Assembly: GCA_016702335.1 (NCBI GenBank)
Contig: JADJEF010000003.1
Location: 62,001 to 126,000 of the forward strand
Length of the DNA stretch: 64,000 nucleotides
Direction of reading: 5' to 3'
DNA from: Rhodocyclaceae bacterium
GTDB taxonomy: Bacteria; Pseudomonadota; Gammaproteobacteria; Burkholderiales; Rhodocyclaceae
Part shown: positions 40,593 to 52,800 of the stretch, in pieces
Numbering within the stretch: the stretch's first letter is position 1
Layout: each line of letters begins with the position of its first letter
Position numbers and translations under genes: made by a program
The notes under the pieces: model-generated
Databases searched by the model: none
Told to the model about the DNA's origin: nothing
What the model saw: only the letters and a program-made list of their open reading frames with translations

Positions 40593-40677
40593 GGAGGGAT
40601 TCCCGAGCGGTCAAAGGGATCAGACTGTAAATCTGACGGCTCTGCCTTCGAAGGTTCGAATCCTTCTCCCTCCACCA
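40593..40677 (+). tRNA. tRNA-Tyr (GTA)
   Basis: An 85-base class II tRNA. The acceptor GGAGGGA pairs with TCCCTCC, the anticodon GTA is at 40627-40629, a long variable arm follows, and the T arm is GGTTCGAATCC. CCA is encoded. Confidence 0.95.
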
Positions 40678-40724
40678 GAATATAGCAGCATCAAGGTATC
40701 ACGGCTGTAAGTGCAAGCGGTAGG

Positions 40725-40798
40725 GCGGCGGTAGTTTAATGGTAGAACCTTAGCCTTCCAAGCTAATGACGAGGGTTCGATTCCCTCTCGCCGCTCCA
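40725..40798 (+). tRNA. tRNA-Gly (TCC)
   Basis: A 74-base tRNA with acceptor GCGGCGG, the anticodon TCC at 40757-40759 in a CTTCCAA loop, T arm GGGTTCGATTCCC, and encoded CCA. Confidence 0.95.
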
Positions 40799-40839
40799 GC
40801 ATCTTAGGTCTATTGAGTAGGTTTTGTAGTGCGAGTATT

Positions 40840-40914
<75 letters not shown>

Positions 40915-40950
40915 TTTCTTTTCTAGTGCATTTCTGTTGGGGTAATTGAC

Positions 40951-42141
40951 ATGGCAAAAGGCAAGTTTGAGCGGACGAAGCCGCACGTTAACGTGGGAAC
41001 GATTGGGCACGTTGACCATGGCAAGACGACATTGACGGCGGCGATCACGACGATATTGGCGTCGAAGTTTGGTGGTGAGGCGAAAGCCTATGATCAGATT
41101 GATGCGGCACCGGAAGAGAAGGCGCGTGGTATCACGATCAACACAGCGCATGTGGAGTACGAGACCAAGAATCGTCACTACGCGCACGTGGATTGCCCCG
41201 GGCATGCCGACTACGTCAAGAACATGATTACCGGCGCGGCCCAGATGGACGGTGCCATTCTGGTCTGTTCGGCGGCGGATGGTCCCATGCCGCAGACTCG
41301 CGAGCACATCCTGCTGGCACGGCAGGTGGGTGTTCCCTACGTCATCGTATTCATGAACAAGTGTGACATGGTGGATGACGCCGAACTGCTTGAACTGGTC
41401 GAAATGGAACTGCGCGAGCTCCTCAGCAAGTACGACTTCCCGGGCGACGACACCCCGATCGTACATGGCTCTGCACTCAAGGCATTGCAAGGGGACAAAG
41501 GTCCGTTGGGTGAAGAAGCCATCATGAAGCTGGCGGATGCGCTGGATAGCTACATCCCCACACCCGAGCGTGCGATTGACAAGCCCTTCCTGATGCCGAT
41601 CGAAGACGTCTTCTCCATCTCCGGTCGTGGCACCGTCGTCACGGGTCGAGTGGAGCGCGGTATTGTCAAGGTTGGCGAGGAAATCGAAATCATCGGCATC
41701 GTCCCGACCACCAAGACCACCTGTACCGGCGTTGAAATGTTCCGCAAACTACTCGACCAAGGTCAGGCAGGGGACAACGTTGGCGTCCTGCTGCGCGGCA
41801 CCAAGCGCGAAGACGTCCAGCGCGGACAAGTGCTGGCCAAGCCCGGTTCGATCACTCCGCACACCCACTTCACCTCCGAGGTGTACATCCTCTCGAAGGA
41901 TGAGGGTGGTCGTCACACCCCGTTCTTCAACGGCTATCGCCCACAGTTCTACTTCCGGACCACCGACGTGACGGGCAGCATCGAGTTGCCGGCTGGCACC
42001 GAAATGGTCATGCCGGGTGACAACATCGCCATGACGGTGAAGTTGATCGCCCCGATCGCCATGGAAGAAGGTCTGCGCTTCGCCATCCGTGAAGGCGGTC
42101 GTACCGTCGGTGCCGGTGTCGTCGCTAAGGTTATCGAGTAA
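40951..42141 (+). CDS. tufB: Elongation factor Tu (first copy)
   Basis: A 396-residue GTPase that brings aminoacyl-tRNA to the ribosome. G1 is [10 protein letters not shown]3 is DCPGHADY, G4 is NKCD. The sequence is identical in protein to the copy at 57182-58372 and differs from it by about seven silent bases. It lies downstream of the tRNA-Tyr-Gly-Thr cluster and upstream of tRNA-Trp, the usual tufB place. The identity covers about 11 bases ahead of the ATG and stops a few bases after the stop codon. Confidence 0.97.
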   Translation: MAKGKFERTKPHVNVGTIGHVDHGKTTLTAAITTILASKFGGEAKAYDQIDAAPEEKARGITINTAHVEYETKNRHYAHVDCPGHADYVKNMITGAAQMDGAILVCSAADGPMPQTREHILLARQVGVPYVIVFMNKCDMVDDAELLELVEMELRELLSKYDFPGDDTPIVHGSALKALQGDKGPLGEEAIMKLADALDSYIPTPERAIDKPFLMPIEDVFSISGRGTVVTGRVERGIVKVGEEIEIIGIVPTTKTTCTGVEMFRKLLDQGQAGDNVGVLLRGTKREDVQRGQVLAKPGSITPHTHFTSEVYILSKDEGGRHTPFFNGYRPQFYFRTTDVTGSIELPAGTEMVMPGDNIAMTVKLIAPIAMEEGLRFAIREGGRTVGAGVVAKVIE

Positions 42142-42163
42142 TTTCGATCGATTCAAAAGCTTG

Positions 42164-42190
42164 GGCGACCACCTGGCAACGGGGGTCGCC
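42164..42190 (+). other. Hairpin between tufB and tRNA-Trp
   Basis: GGCGACC (42164-42170) pairs with GGTCGCC (42184-42190). With no U tract beyond it, it is more likely an RNA processing or partial termination element than a full terminator. Confidence 0.35.
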
Positions 42191-42206
42191 TTGTGGTCTT
42201 CACTGC

Positions 42207-42282
42207 AGGGGTATAGCTCAATTGGCAGAGCGACGGTCTCCAAAACCGTAGGTTGGGGGTTCGATTCCCTCTGCCCCTGCCA
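42207..42282 (+). tRNA. tRNA-Trp (CCA)
   Basis: A 76-base tRNA with acceptor AGGGGTA, anticodon CCA at 42240-42242 in a CTCCAAA loop, T arm GGGTTCGATTCCC, and encoded CCA. Located between tuf and secE. Confidence 0.95.
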
Positions 42283-42308
42283 TCGGACCGGCTTTGGTTG
42301 GAATTGCA

Positions 42309-42671
42309 ATGACAGAAACAATGGCTGACAACATCAAAATCGCACTCTCGGTGCTGCTGCTCGTGGCGGGTGTCGCGGGCTTCTATCTTCTTTCCGATAG
42401 CGCCATGATTTTGCGTGTCGTGTCGGTTTTGGCGGGCGCAGGGGCGGCTGTTGCTGTTGCGTCGCTGTCGGTGCCTGGGCGACGTTTCCTGGAGTTTGGT
42501 CGTGAGTCTGTGGTTGAGGCTAAAAAAGTCGCATGGCCAAGTCGCAAGGAAACGCTGCAAACGACAGGGGTGGTCTTTGCTTTTGTGTTTGTAATGGCGA
42601 TCACTCTCTGGATTACTGATAAGGCACTTGAGTGGGCCTTGTATGACCTGTTGCTGGGCTGGAAAAAATAA
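42309..42671 (+). CDS. secE: Preprotein translocase subunit SecE
   Basis: A 120-residue SecE of the three-helix proteobacterial form. Two N-terminal helices ([18 protein letters not shown] and [20 protein letters not shown]) precede the conserved amphipathic [19 protein letters not shown] and the last helix. It stabilises SecY in the protein-export channel. Start ATG 42309 is used; a second ATG at 42321 is possible. Its stop overlaps the nusG start by one base (TAATG). Confidence 0.93.
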   Translation: MTETMADNIKIALSVLLLVAGVAGFYLLSDSAMILRVVSVLAGAGAAVAVASLSVPGRRFLEFGRESVVEAKKVAWPSRKETLQTTGVVFAFVFVMAITLWITDKALEWALYDLLLGWKK

Positions 42672-43204
42672 TGACAAAACGTTGGTATGTCGTACATGCT
42701 TACTCGGGTTTTGAGAAGTCGGTCCAGCGAGCGCTGAAAGAGCGCATTACTCGGGCCGGCATGGAAGACAAGTTCGGCGAAATTCTGGTTCCCGTTGAGG
42801 AGGTGGTGGAACTGAAGAACGGGCAGAAAAGCATTTCGGAGCGAAAGTTCTTTCCCGGATATGTGCTCGTTGAGATGGAAATGGACGACGATTCTTGGCA
42901 TTTGGTGAAAAGCACCTCCAAAGTAACCGGCTTTGTTGGTGGTACGGCGAATAAGCCGACCCCGATTTCCCCAAAGGAAGTCGAGAAAATCATGCAGCAA
43001 GTTCAGGATGGCGTTGAGAAGCCGAGGCCCAAGGTGTTGTTTGAGACGGGCGAGATGGTTCGCGTTAAAGAAGGCCCGTTTGCCGACTTTAATGGCAATG
43101 TTGAGGAAGTGAACTACGACAAGAACCGTCTGAGGGTTTCCGTGACAATTTTTGGTCGGGCAACTCCCGTTGAATTGGAGTTTATGCAGGTCGAGAAGGT
43201 CTAG
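42671..43204 (+). CDS. nusG: Transcription termination/antitermination factor NusG
   Basis: A 177-residue NusG with the NGN domain ([33 protein letters not shown]) and the C-terminal KOW domain ([18 protein letters not shown]). It links RNA polymerase to Rho and ribosomes. Co-transcribed with secE, as is almost universal. Confidence 0.97.
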   Translation: MTKRWYVVHAYSGFEKSVQRALKERITRAGMEDKFGEILVPVEEVVELKNGQKSISERKFFPGYVLVEMEMDDDSWHLVKSTSKVTGFVGGTANKPTPISPKEVEKIMQQVQDGVEKPRPKVLFETGEMVRVKEGPFADFNGNVEEVNYDKNRLRVSVTIFGRATPVELEFMQVEKV

Positions 43205-43299
43205 TTAGTACGCCTGGCCGCGGGGCGTGATCGCGGTACCCAGAGGAGCGCCTATCTAATTGGGTGCGCTACCACTCACTAGTTAAAAAGGAGCCAGTA

Positions 43300-43731
43300 A
43301 TGGCAAAGAAGATCGTTGGCTACGTAAAGCTGCAAGTTCCGGCGGGGAAAGCAAACCCGTCACCCCCGATCGGTCCGGCACTCGGTCAGCGCGGTCTGAA
43401 TATCATGGAGTTCTGCAAGGCGTTCAACGCACAGACGCAAGGGCTAGAGCCAGGATTGCCGATCCCGGTTGTAATCACTGCCTACGCGGACAAGAGCTTC
43501 ACGTTCATCATGAAGACCCCGCCGGCGACTATTTTGATCAAGAAGGCTGCTGGAATTCAGAAGGGTTCCACGAAGCCGCATACCGACAAAGTCGGCAAGA
43601 TTACTCGTGCTCAGGCCGAAGAAATCGCCAAGTCCAAGATGAAAGATCTGACGGCGTCTGATCTTGACGCTGCTGTTCGTACCATTGCTGGCTCTGCGCG
43701 CAGCATGGGCATTACTGTTGAGGGGCTGTAA
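43300..43731 (+). CDS. rplK: 50S ribosomal protein L11
   Basis: A 143-residue L11 starting [16 protein letters not shown], with the Pro-rich [14 protein letters not shown] that interacts with 23S rRNA at the GTPase centre. AAAAAGGAG precedes ATG 43300, which is preferred to an upstream opening. It lies 95 bases after nusG and two bases ahead of rplA. Confidence 0.97.
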   Translation: MAKKIVGYVKLQVPAGKANPSPPIGPALGQRGLNIMEFCKAFNAQTQGLEPGLPIPVVITAYADKSFTFIMKTPPATILIKKAAGIQKGSTKPHTDKVGKITRAQAEEIAKSKMKDLTASDLDAAVRTIAGSARSMGITVEGL

Positions 43732-43733
43732 TC

Positions 43734-44429
43734 ATGGCTAAGCTATCCAAGCGCATTCAGGCGGTCCGTGCAAAAGTTGACCGCGACAAGCTCTATCCTA
43801 TTGCTGATGCACTCACCTTGGTCAAAGAATGCGCCACAGCTAAATTTGACGAGTCAATTGATGTTGCGGTCAATCTTGGCATTGACGCCAAGAAATCTGA
43901 TCAGTTGGTGCGTGGATCGGTAGTGTTGCCGGCTGGAACGGGTAAGACGGTTCGTGTTGCGGTGTTCGCTCAAGGCGACAAGGCTGAGGCCGCGAAGAGT
44001 GCTGGTGCTGATATCGTCGGCTTTGACGACTTGGCTGCTGACGTTAAGGCCGGCAACATGAACTTTGACATTGTTATCGCTACTCCCGATGCGATGCGTG
44101 TAGTCGGTCAGTTGGGTCAGATACTCGGTCCGCGTGGACTCATGCCCAATCCAAAGGTGGGTACAGTGACCATGGATGTCGCGACTGCAGTAAAAAACGC
44201 CAAGGCTGGCCAAGTTCAGTACCGCACCGACAAAGCCGGAATCATTCACTGTACGATTGGCCGCGCTTCCTTTGCGGTCGATTCGTTGCAACAGAATCTG
44301 GCTGCACTCATCGATGCCCTGCAGAAATCAAAGCCTGCGGCATCGAAGGGGCAGTATCTTCGCAAGGTGGCCGTTTCCAGCTCGATGGGTGCTGGCGTAC
44401 GCGTAGATCAATCCTCGCTGACGGCTTGA
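43734..44429 (+). CDS. rplA: 50S ribosomal protein L1
   Basis: A 231-residue L1 with the [14 protein letters not shown] signature. It forms the mobile L1 stalk and in E. coli also represses the L11-L1 mRNA. It directly follows rplK with a 2-base gap. Confidence 0.97.
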   Translation: MAKLSKRIQAVRAKVDRDKLYPIADALTLVKECATAKFDESIDVAVNLGIDAKKSDQLVRGSVVLPAGTGKTVRVAVFAQGDKAEAAKSAGADIVGFDDLAADVKAGNMNFDIVIATPDAMRVVGQLGQILGPRGLMPNPKVGTVTMDVATAVKNAKAGQVQYRTDKAGIIHCTIGRASFAVDSLQQNLAALIDALQKSKPAASKGQYLRKVAVSSSMGAGVRVDQSSLTA

Positions 44430-44660
44430 CTGAAAGATAAGAACTTTGGGCTGTAGCACCACTCTTGTTCGGGAGGTGCTGCAGGTTGTCAAAGACCGCA
44501 GGTGTTCAGTGAGAACTTAAGCGTTGATTGGCTCTGCCGCAATCAATAGCCTGCGCAGATGGCGTATCCCGAAACAGGATTTATGTTTTCCTGATCGAAG
44601 ATCGCCTTGGGTGCTGCGGAGAAATCCGTTGCTTGTTTAACTAGAAGGAGAAAGAACCTA
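44430..44660 (+). promoter_or_regulatory. rplJ leader (L10-binding region)
   Basis: A 231-base non-coding leader between rplA and rplJ. It has a hairpin with TTGATTG (44524-44530) and CAATCAA (44540-44546), followed by AGCCTGCGCAGATGGCG, and resembles the L10(L12)4 binding leader used for autogenous control in other bacteria. It ends with an AGAAGGAG ribosome-binding site. The exact protein site is inferred. Confidence 0.6.
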
Positions 44661-45158
44661 ATGGCTCTAAATCTCGACGATAAGAAGGCTGTCGTAGCCG
44701 AGATTTCGGCACAGGTTGCCACCGCTCAAACCATCGTGGTCGCTCAGTATCGCGGCATCGGGGTAGGACATCTGACCGAGTTGCGCAAGTCGGCTCGGCA
44801 GTCTGGTGTGTACCTGCGTGTGCTGAAAAACACCTTAGCCCGGCGTGCCTTCACAGGCACCTCGTTTGAGGGATTGTCGGCTGAACTCACCGGACCGCTG
44901 CTGTACAGTTTGTCGCAAGACCCCGTTGCCGCAGCAAAGGTGCTGAATGACTTTGCTAAGACAAATGACAAGCTAATTTTGAAGGCAGGTTGCTACTCTG
45001 GGAAAATGCTTGACCAGGCGGGTGTTAAGGCTTTAGCCAGTATTCCCTCCCGCGACGAGCTTCTCGCCAGGTTGCTTGGTGTTATGCAGGCCCCGGTGTC
45101 GACCTTTGCGTCGGTCGTGGCAGCTCTCGCCAAAAAGCGCGAAGCCGAAGTCGCTTGA
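44661..45158 (+). CDS. rplJ: 50S ribosomal protein L10
   Basis: A 165-residue L10 beginning [15 protein letters not shown], with [18 protein letters not shown]. It carries L7/L12 dimers on the ribosomal stalk and is likely to repress its own mRNA. ATG 44661 follows AGAAGGAG; an upstream opening is part of the leader. Confidence 0.96.
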   Translation: MALNLDDKKAVVAEISAQVATAQTIVVAQYRGIGVGHLTELRKSARQSGVYLRVLKNTLARRAFTGTSFEGLSAELTGPLLYSLSQDPVAAAKVLNDFAKTNDKLILKAGCYSGKMLDQAGVKALASIPSRDELLARLLGVMQAPVSTFASVVAALAKKREAEVA

Positions 45159-45200
45159 CGACTTAACTTTTACTATATTTGAATCTGGAGTTACACAATC

Positions 45201-45575
45201 ATGGCAATTACCAAGGAAGACATCCTCGAAGCTGTTGGCGGCATGACCGTCATGGATCTGAATGACCTAGTTAAGGCATTCGAAGAGAAGTTTGGCGTCT
45301 CTGCCGCATCAATGGCCGTTGCAGCCCCTGGCGCTGGTGGCGCGGCTGCAGCAGTTGAAGAGCAAACCGAGTTTACCGTCGTTCTGGCGGCAACTGGTGA
45401 GAAGAAGGTCGAGGTCATTAAGGTGGTTCGCGCGGCTACTGGCTTGGGCCTTAAAGAAGCTAAGGATCTCGTCGATGGGGCCCCTAAGGCTGTTAAAGAG
45501 GGCATATCCAAAGCCGATGCCGACGCACTCAAGAAGCAACTTGAAGACGCCGGCGCCAAAGTCGAAGTCAAGTAA
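45201..45575 (+). CDS. rplL: 50S ribosomal protein L7/L12
   Basis: A 124-residue L7/L12 with the Ala/Gly-rich hinge and the C-terminal [21 protein letters not shown] domain that recruits translation factors. Co-transcribed with rplJ (42-base gap) and followed by a strong hairpin. Confidence 0.97.
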   Translation: MAITKEDILEAVGGMTVMDLNDLVKAFEEKFGVSAASMAVAAPGAGGAAAAVEEQTEFTVVLAATGEKKVEVIKVVRAATGLGLKEAKDLVDGAPKAVKEGISKADADALKKQLEDAGAKVEVK

Positions 45576-45588
45576 CTGCTCGCTTTTT

Positions 45589-45628
45589 CACGGGAAGACG
45601 GCTCGGTCGTCTTCCCGTGTTGCCTTTT
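45589..45628 (+). terminator. Attenuator/terminator between rplL and rpoB
   Basis: A perfect 12-bp stem CACGGGAAGACG / CGTCTTCCCGTG with a 7-base loop, followed by a T-rich TTGCCTTTTCT. It is placed like the rplL-rpoB attenuator of E. coli, which lowers rpoBC expression relative to the ribosomal proteins. Confidence 0.75.
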
Positions 45629-45715
45629 CTGAATGATATAGAGGCCAGAAAAACACATTGCACCGGGCATGTTTTTTTCTGACCCCTTTGTACCCCTCCA
45701 CCGGAGCCCTCCCCC

Positions 45716-48700
45716 ATGGCCTATTCCTATACTGAAAAGAAGCGCATCCGCAAGAGCTTTTCGAAGCGAGCCAACGTACTGGAAGTCCCTTTCCTGTTGG
45801 CTACACAAATAGAGTCATTCGCTCGCTTCCTTCAAGCGGACGTGCCCCCAACCCAGAGAAAAACAGAAGGGTTGCAGGCCGCGTTCTCGTCGATTTTCCC
45901 GATCGAATCGCATTCAGGCAACGCTCGCCTTGAGTTCCTAAGCTACGAACTCGGCGAGCCGGCATTTGATGTCAAAGAATGCCAACAGCGGGGCCTGACC
46001 TTTGCAAGCCCACTACGCGCGCGCGTTCGGCTTTTTATTATTGATCGCGATACTGGCGCGATCAAAGAAGTGAAGGAAGATCAGCCTCTCTACATGGGCG
46101 AAATTCCTCTGATGACAACAACTGGCTCGTTCGTAATAAACGGGACTGAGCGGGTTATCGTATCTCAACTGCATCGATCACCGGGTGTGTTCTTTGAGCA
46201 CGACAAAGGAAAAACTCATAGCTCCGGTAAGCTGCTTTTTTCGGCCAGAATCATTCCGTACCGCGGCTCTTGGCTGGATTTCGAGTTTGATCCAAAGGAT
46301 CTCCTCTATTTCAGGGTTGACCGTCGTCGCAAGATGCCTGTCACCATTCTTCTTAAGGCGATCGGTCTAACCTCGGCGCAGATTCTTCAGACGTTCTTCG
46401 AATTCGACACTTTCCGGTTGGTGAAGGGTGGGCTCGACTTCGTGGTTGTACCGGAGCGGCTCCGTGGGGAAACGGCAAAGTTTGATATCAAAGATCGCTC
46501 TGGCAAGGTAATTGTTGCTCAGGGTAAGCGCATCACTCAGAAGCACATTCGGGACTTGGCCGAGGCCGGCGTAGACAAGATCGCTGTTCCCGACGAATTC
46601 ATGTATGGACGGGTGCTAGCGACCGATATCGTAAATCCTGAAACTGGCGAACTGGTCGGTCTTGCGAACGACGAGATTACAGAAGGGCTTTTGAACTCCC
46701 TCAAAGCATCGGGGATTAGCGAGTTCAAGACGCTCTACATAAACGATCTGGATCACGGTGCGTATATTTCTTCAACCTTGCGTATAGACGAAACAGCCGA
46801 TCAATGGGCGGCACGTGTCGCTATCTACAGGATGATGCGCCCAGGCGAACCGCCTACTGAGGATGCTGTCGAGACGCTGTTCCACGGCCTCTTCTATTCA
46901 GACGACAGGTATGACCTCTCGGTTGTTGGCCGCATGAAGTTCAACCGCCGAGTAGGGCGTGATGCAATCGATGGTTCGGCGGTACTATCGAACGAGGACG
47001 TAATCGATGTAGTTAAGATTTTGGTCGAATTGCGTAACGGTCGCGGAGAAGTTGATGATATTGACCATTTGGGCAATCGCCGGGTTCGATCAGTGGGAGA
47101 GTTGGCTGAGAACCAATTCCGCGCAGGCTTGGTTCGAGTCGAGCGTGCCGTCAAGGAACGCTTGAATCAGGCTGAAAGCGACAACCTGATGCCTCACGAT
47201 CTGATCAACGCTAAACCCATCTCAGCGGCAATCAAGGAGTTTTTTGGATCGAGTCAGCTGTCGCAGTTTATGGACCAGACAAATCCATTATCGGAGATAA
47301 CGCACAAGCGCCGCGTTTCAGCATTGGGCCCGGGCGGATTGACACGTGAGCGCGCCGGATTCGAGGTGCGCGACGTCCATCCGACGCACTACGGGCGCGT
47401 TTGTCCGATCGAGACTCCAGAGGGACCCAACATCGGCCTCATAAACTCATTGGCGCTTTACGCACGAACTAACGAGTATGGTTTCATGGAAACTCCGTAT
47501 CGCAAGGTCGACAATTGTCAAGTTACGGACGAGATAGTCTTCCTGTCTGCTATCGAGGAAGGGAAGTATGTAGTAGCCCAGGCGAATGCTCAGCTTGACA
47601 AAAAAGGCATACTGACCGACGCACTGGTTTCTTGCCGTTTTAAGGGTGAGTTTGAGCTTAAGGAGCCGGCCGAAGTTCAGTATATGGACGTTGCGCCTGG
47701 TCAAATTGTTTCTGTCGCAGCCTCGCTGATCCCGTTTCTCGAGCATGACGATGCAAACCGGGCGTTGATGGGCGCAAACATGCAACGCCAGGCTGTGCCG
47801 TGTCTTCGTCCCGAAAAGGCGCTAGTAGGAACGGGTATTGAGCGCACAGTGGCCGTCGACTCGGGCACTGCCGTCCAAGCCTTGAGGGGCGGCGTTGTCG
47901 ACTACATTGACTCGAACCGAATTGTCGTGCGCGTTAACGACGAAGAGACGATCTCTGGTGAGGTAGGCGTTGATATTTACAACTTGATCAAATACACACG
48001 TTCAAATCAGAACACTAACATCAACCAACGCCCCATCGTACGTGTTGGAGATATTCTCGCCAAGGGTGATGTCGTAGCTGACGGTGCCTCCACGGACTTG
48101 GGCGAGTTGGCGCTCGGACAAAACATGCTGGTGGCTTTCATGCCCTGGAACGGGTATAACTTTGAGGACTCTATTCTTCTCTCAGAGCGCGTTGTGGCTG
48201 ATGATCGCTTTACGTCAATTCACATTGAGGAACTCACTGTTGTTGCGCGCGACACAAAGCTAGGCGCCGAAGAAATCACCCGAGATATCGCTACCTTGGG
48301 GGAGTCTCAGCTAAGCCGACTTGACGAATCTGGCATTGTGTACATTGGTGCAGAAGTGGAGGCTGGCGATGTTATGGTCGGTAAAGTTACCCCAAAAGGG
48401 GAGACTCAGCTGACACCGGAAGAGAAGCTTCTGCGAGCAATTTTCGGCGAGAAAGCATCCGACGTTAAGGATACCTCTTTGCGGGTTTCGTCGGGCATGT
48501 CGGGTACGGTCATAGACGTTCAAGTCTTTACTCGCGAGGGAATCGAGCGCGACAAACGAGCGCAGTCGATTGTTGATGACATGCTTCGTAGCTACAAATT
48601 GGACTTGGCTGATCAAATGCGTATCGTCGAGAGGGATACATTCAGTCGCATTGAGAAGTTGATTGTCAATAGAGTCGCGAACAAAGGGCCCAAAAAACTC

Positions 48701-49786
48701 GCAAAGGGGGCAAAGATCACCAAAGCCTATTTGCTGGATCTTGAGCATTATCACTGGTTCGATATTTCGCTTGCCGACGAGGAAGTTCAGCAGCAATTGG
48801 AGAGCCTGCGTGAGGGCTTAGAGCACACACGGCGCAACTTTGATTTGGCGTTTGAAGCCAAGAAGAAGAAGCTTACGCAAGGAGACGAATTGCCGCCGGG
48901 TGTCCAGAAGATGGTGAAGGTCTACTTGGCTGTGAAGCGACGCTTGCAGCCAGGCGACAAGATGGCCGGTCGTCACGGAAACAAGGGGGTCGTTTCGCGT
49001 ATTGTTCCCATTGAAGATATGCCGCACATGGCAGACGGTACGCCGGTTGATATTGTGCTTAATCCACTCGGCGTTCCCTCGCGAATGAACATTGGACAGA
49101 TCCTCGAAACCCATCTTGGGTGGGCTGCCAAGGGCTTGGGGCACCGAATTGCGGAGATGAATCGCAAGGAGGCTGCAGTCTTAGAGGTACGAACGTTCCT
49201 TGAAAAAATTTACAACACCACCGGGCGCGCTGCCGACTTGGCGTCACTCAGCGACCGCGAGGTCGGTGAACTTGCTGTGAATCTTGAACAAGGCGTTCCA
49301 TTTGCAACTCCAGTGTTTGACGGGGCGCACGAGCCGGAGATCAAGGCGATGCTACGGCTTGCTGGCTTGCCGGAGAACGGGCAGGTCTCCCTTTTTGATG
49401 GCCGAACAGGAGAGGCGTTCGAGCGCCCTGTTACGGTGGGCTATATGCATGTGCTGAAACTGCACCATTTGGTTGATGACAAAATGCATGCCCGATCAAC
49501 TGGCCCGTACAGTTTGGTGACTCAGCAACCGCTGGGCGGCAAGGCACAGTTTGGTGGGCAGCGGTTTGGCGAAATGGAGGTCTGGGCTCTTGAAGCTTAT
49601 GGAGCGTCATACGTTCTTCAAGAAATGCTCACTGTAAAGTCGGATGACGTGAATGGGCGTACGAAGGTTTACGAAAACATCGTTAAGGGCGAGCACAAGA
49701 TAGACGCTGGCATGCCTGAATCTTTCAATGTATTGGTCAAAGAGATACGCTCTTTGGCCATCGACATTGATTTGGATCGTTATTGA
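45716..49786 (+). CDS. rpoB: RNA polymerase beta subunit
   Basis: A 1356-residue beta subunit. Visible landmarks are the rifampicin-binding region [34 protein letters not shown] (given in parts in the literature), the [12 protein letters not shown] area, [12 protein letters not shown], and the C-terminal [16 protein letters not shown] block ([15 protein letters not shown]). The residues usual for rifampicin sensitivity are in place. Transcribed with rpoC, 26 bases apart. Confidence 0.98.
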   Translation: MAYSYTEKKRIRKSFSKRANVLEVPFLLATQIESFARFLQADVPPTQRKTEGLQAAFSSIFPIESHSGNARLEFLSYELGEPAFDVKECQQRGLTFASPLRARVRLFIIDRDTGAIKEVKEDQPLYMGEIPLMTTTGSFVINGTERVIVSQLHRSPGVFFEHDKGKTHSSGKLLFSARIIPYRGSWLDFEFDPKDLLYFRVDRRRKMPVTILLKAIGLTSAQILQTFFEFDTFRLVKGGLDFVVVPERLRGETAKFDIKDRSGKVIVAQGKRITQKHIRDLAEAGVDKIAVPDEFMYGRVLATDIVNPETGELVGLANDEITEGLLNSLKASGISEFKTLYINDLDHGAYISSTLRIDETADQWAARVAIYRMMRPGEPPTEDAVETLFHGLFYSDDRYDLSVVGRMKFNRRVGRDAIDGSAVLSNEDVIDVVKILVELRNGRGEVDDIDHLGNRRVRSVGELAENQFRAGLVRVERAVKERLNQAESDNLMPHDLINAKPISAAIKEFFGSSQLSQFMDQTNPLSEITHKRRVSALGPGGLTRERAGFEVRDVHPTHYGRVCPIETPEGPNIGLINSLALYARTNEYGFMETPYRKVDNCQVTDEIVFLSAIEEGKYVVAQANAQLDKKGILTDALVSCRFKGEFELKEPAEVQYMDVAPGQIVSVAASLIPFLEHDDANRALMGANMQRQAVPCLRPEKALVGTGIERTVAVDSGTAVQALRGGVVDYIDSNRIVVRVNDEETISGEVGVDIYNLIKYTRSNQNTNINQRPIVRVGDILAKGDVVADGASTDLGELALGQNMLVAFMPWNGYNFEDSILLSERVVADDRFTSIHIEELTVVARDTKLGAEEITRDIATLGESQLSRLDESGIVYIGAEVEAGDVMVGKVTPKGETQLTPEEKLLRAIFGEKASDVKDTSLRVSSGMSGTVIDVQVFTREGIERDKRAQSIVDDMLRSYKLDLADQMRIVERDTFSRIEKLIVNRVANKGPKKLAKGAKITKAYLLDLEHYHWFDISLADEEVQQQLESLREGLEHTRRNFDLAFEAKKKKLTQGDELPPGVQKMVKVYLAVKRRLQPGDKMAGRHGNKGVVSRIVPIEDMPHMADGTPVDIVLNPLGVPSRMNIGQILETHLGWAAKGLGHRIAEMNRKEAAVLEVRTFLEKIYNTTGRAADLASLSDREVGELAVNLEQGVPFATPVFDGAHEPEIKAMLRLAGLPENGQVSLFDGRTGEAFERPVTVGYMHVLKLHHLVDDKMHARSTGPYSLVTQQPLGGKAQFGGQRFGEMEVWALEAYGASYVLQEMLTVKSDDVNGRTKVYENIVKGEHKIDAGMPESFNVLVKEIRSLAIDIDLDRY

Positions 49787-49812
49787 TCGGAATTCCGAAA
49801 AGGAGAATCAAC

Positions 49813-52800
49813 ATGAAAAGCCTGTTTGCCGATCTTTTTAAGCAAAACGCTGCAGTCGAAGAGGAATTCGACGCAATTACCATTGGCTTGGCGTCGCCGG
49901 ATAAGATCCGGTCTTGGTCCTATGGTGAAGTAAAAAAGCCAGAAACCATTAACTACCGAACGTTCAAGCCCGAACGCGATGGACTCTTTTGCGCCAAGAT
50001 TTTTGGTCCGGTTAAGGATTATGAGTGCCTGTGCGGTAAGTACAAGCGGCTTAAGCACCGTGGTGTAATCTGCGAGAAGTGCGGTGTTGAGGTGACTCAG
50101 TCAAAAGTGCGGCGTGAGCGAATGGGGCACATAGAGCTCGCTTCTCCAACAGCCCATATCTGGTTCCTCAAGAGTCTGCCAAGCCGGTTAGGCATGGTTC
50201 TTGACATGACGCTTAGGGACATTGAGCGCGTCCTTTACTTTGAGGCTTATGTCGTCGTCGACCCCGGTTTGACGCCGCTCAACCGGGCACAGCTTCTCAC
50301 TGAAGATGACTATCTCATCAAGGTTGAGGAGTATGGTGACGACTTTAGGGCCCTCATGGGCGCTGAAGGCGTCCGTGAATTACTCCGCACCCTTGATTTA
50401 CCCCGTGAGGTCGAAACCCTGCGTCAGGAATTAGACGCAACGTCCTCTGAAACCAAAATGAAGAAGCTTGCCAAGCGACTCAAGGTGATTGAGGGCTTCC
50501 TGAAGTCTGGGATTAAGCCGGAGTGGATGGTCCTTGAAGTTCTTCCCGTACTTCCACCCGATCTACGCCCGTTAGTGCCATTGGATGGTGGTCGGTTCGC
50601 GACGTCAGACCTCAACGACCTTTACCGCAGGGTAATCAATCGCAACAATCGACTCAAGCGACTGCTTGAACTTAAGGCGCCCGAAATAATTGTTCGCAAC
50701 GAGAAGCGAATGTTGCAGGAGTCGGTGGACTCCCTCCTCGATAACGGACGACGCGGTAAGGCAATGACTGGCGCAAATAAGCGCCCTTTGAAGTCCCTTG
50801 CGGATATGATCAAAGGTAAAGGTGGTCGATTCCGGCAAAATCTGCTCGGTAAGCGAGTGGATTACTCCGGGCGCTCAGTTATTGTCGTAGGACCACAGTT
50901 GAAGTTGCATCAGTGCGGATTGCCCAAGAAGATGGCGCTCGAATTATTCAAGCCGTTTATCTTCGAGCGGCTTGAGAAAATGGGGATTGCCAGCACAATC
51001 AAGGCGGCTAAGAAAGAAGTAGAGGCAGAAACCGCAGTAGTCTGGGATATTCTGGAAGAAGTTATCCGTGAGCATCCAGTACTGCTGAATCGCGCACCCA
51101 CGCTGCACCGCCTTGGCATTCAAGCATTTGAACCCGTTTTGATCGAGGGAAAGGCAATCCAGCTGCACCCGCTGGTTTGCGTCGCATTCAATGCTGACTT
51201 TGACGGCGACCAAATGGCAGTGCATGTCCCTCTTTCACTTGAGGCACAAATGGAAGCGCGGACCTTGATGCTTGCTTCCAACAATGTACTTTCCCCTGCG
51301 AACGGCACGCCTATTATCGTTCCGTCTCAAGACGTTGTGCTCGGTCTCTACTACGCGACTCGCGAGAGCGTAGTGGCAAAAGGAACGGGCATGATTTTTT
51401 CAGACTTGGCCGAGCTTAATCGCGCAGTCGAATCTAGGCAGGTGGACCTCCATGCGCGCATCACGGTGCGACTGAACGAAAACGTGAAGTTTGGCGACGG
51501 CCAATGGCGAGAAGTGCCACAACGGTATTCGACGACCGCTGGACGAGCTCTTCTTTCTGAAATCTTGCCAAAAGGCCTGCCGTTTAAGGTCATTGATAAG
51601 CCTCTCAAGAAGAAAGAAATATCTCGGTTAATTGACGAGAGCTTCCGCCGCTGTGGGCTTAGGGATACAGTAATTTTTGCAGATCAACTTATGCAGGCGG
51701 GATTCCGTTTGGCGACAAGGGCCGGGATATCGATTTGCGTTGATGACATGCTGGTGCCGACACAGAAACAAGCTTTGATCGAAGCCGCAGAGACTGAAGT
51801 AAAGGAGATCGAGAAGCAATATACGTCAGGCCTGGTGACCGTTGGTGAGCGATATAACAAGGTAGTTGATATATGGGGCAGGGCAGGGGATCAGGTCGCC
51901 AAAGCGATGATGGAGCAGTTAGCTCATGAGTCTGTTGAGCGAGCAGACGGTACCACGACTGAACAAGAGTCTTTCAACTCGATCTATATGATGGCTGACT
52001 CTGGTGCGCGCGGCTCCGCTGCGCAGATTCGTCAGTTGGCGGGTATGCGCGGATTGATGGCGAAGCCGGACGGCTCCATTATTGAGACACCAATAACGTC
52101 CAATTTCCGCGAGGGACTGAACGTACTCCAGTACTTCATTTCTACCCACGGTGCGCGAAAAGGTCTCGCCGACACTGCACTTAAGACTGCAAACTCTGGA
52201 TATCTCACGCGCCGTTTGGTTGATGTAACTCAGGACTTGGTTGTGATCGAGGATGACTGCCAAACTCTCAGCGGTTTTGCAATGAAGGCGCTAGTCGAGG
52301 GTGGCGAGGTGATTGAACCATTGCGCGAACGTATCTTGGGACGCGTTTTTGCTTCCGATCTATTGAATCCTGAAACGCAAGACGTTCTCTATGTCCAGGG
52401 AAGTCTGCTTGACGAAGACTCAGTGGATCACATCGAGTCACTCGGCATTGATGAGGTACGCGTTCGAACCCCGCTTACTTGCGAGACACGGTACGGTTTG
52501 TGCGCAAAGTGCTATGGCCGTGATCTGGGACGCGGAAATTTAGTGAATGCTGGTGAGGCCGTCGGCGTGATAGCGGCACAATCTATCGGCGAGCCAGGCA
52601 CCCAGCTGACAATGCGCACATTTCACGTTGGTGGAGCGGCTTCCAGATCCGCCGCTCAGAGCGCTATTGAAGCGAAAAGCGCGGGTAGCGCAAGATTCTC
52701 GCCGACCATGCGATATGTTACGAACTCAAAGGGTGAGAAGATTGTTATCTCCCGTTCTGGTGAGATTGCCGTTACCGACGAGGTCGGGCGCGAGCGCGAA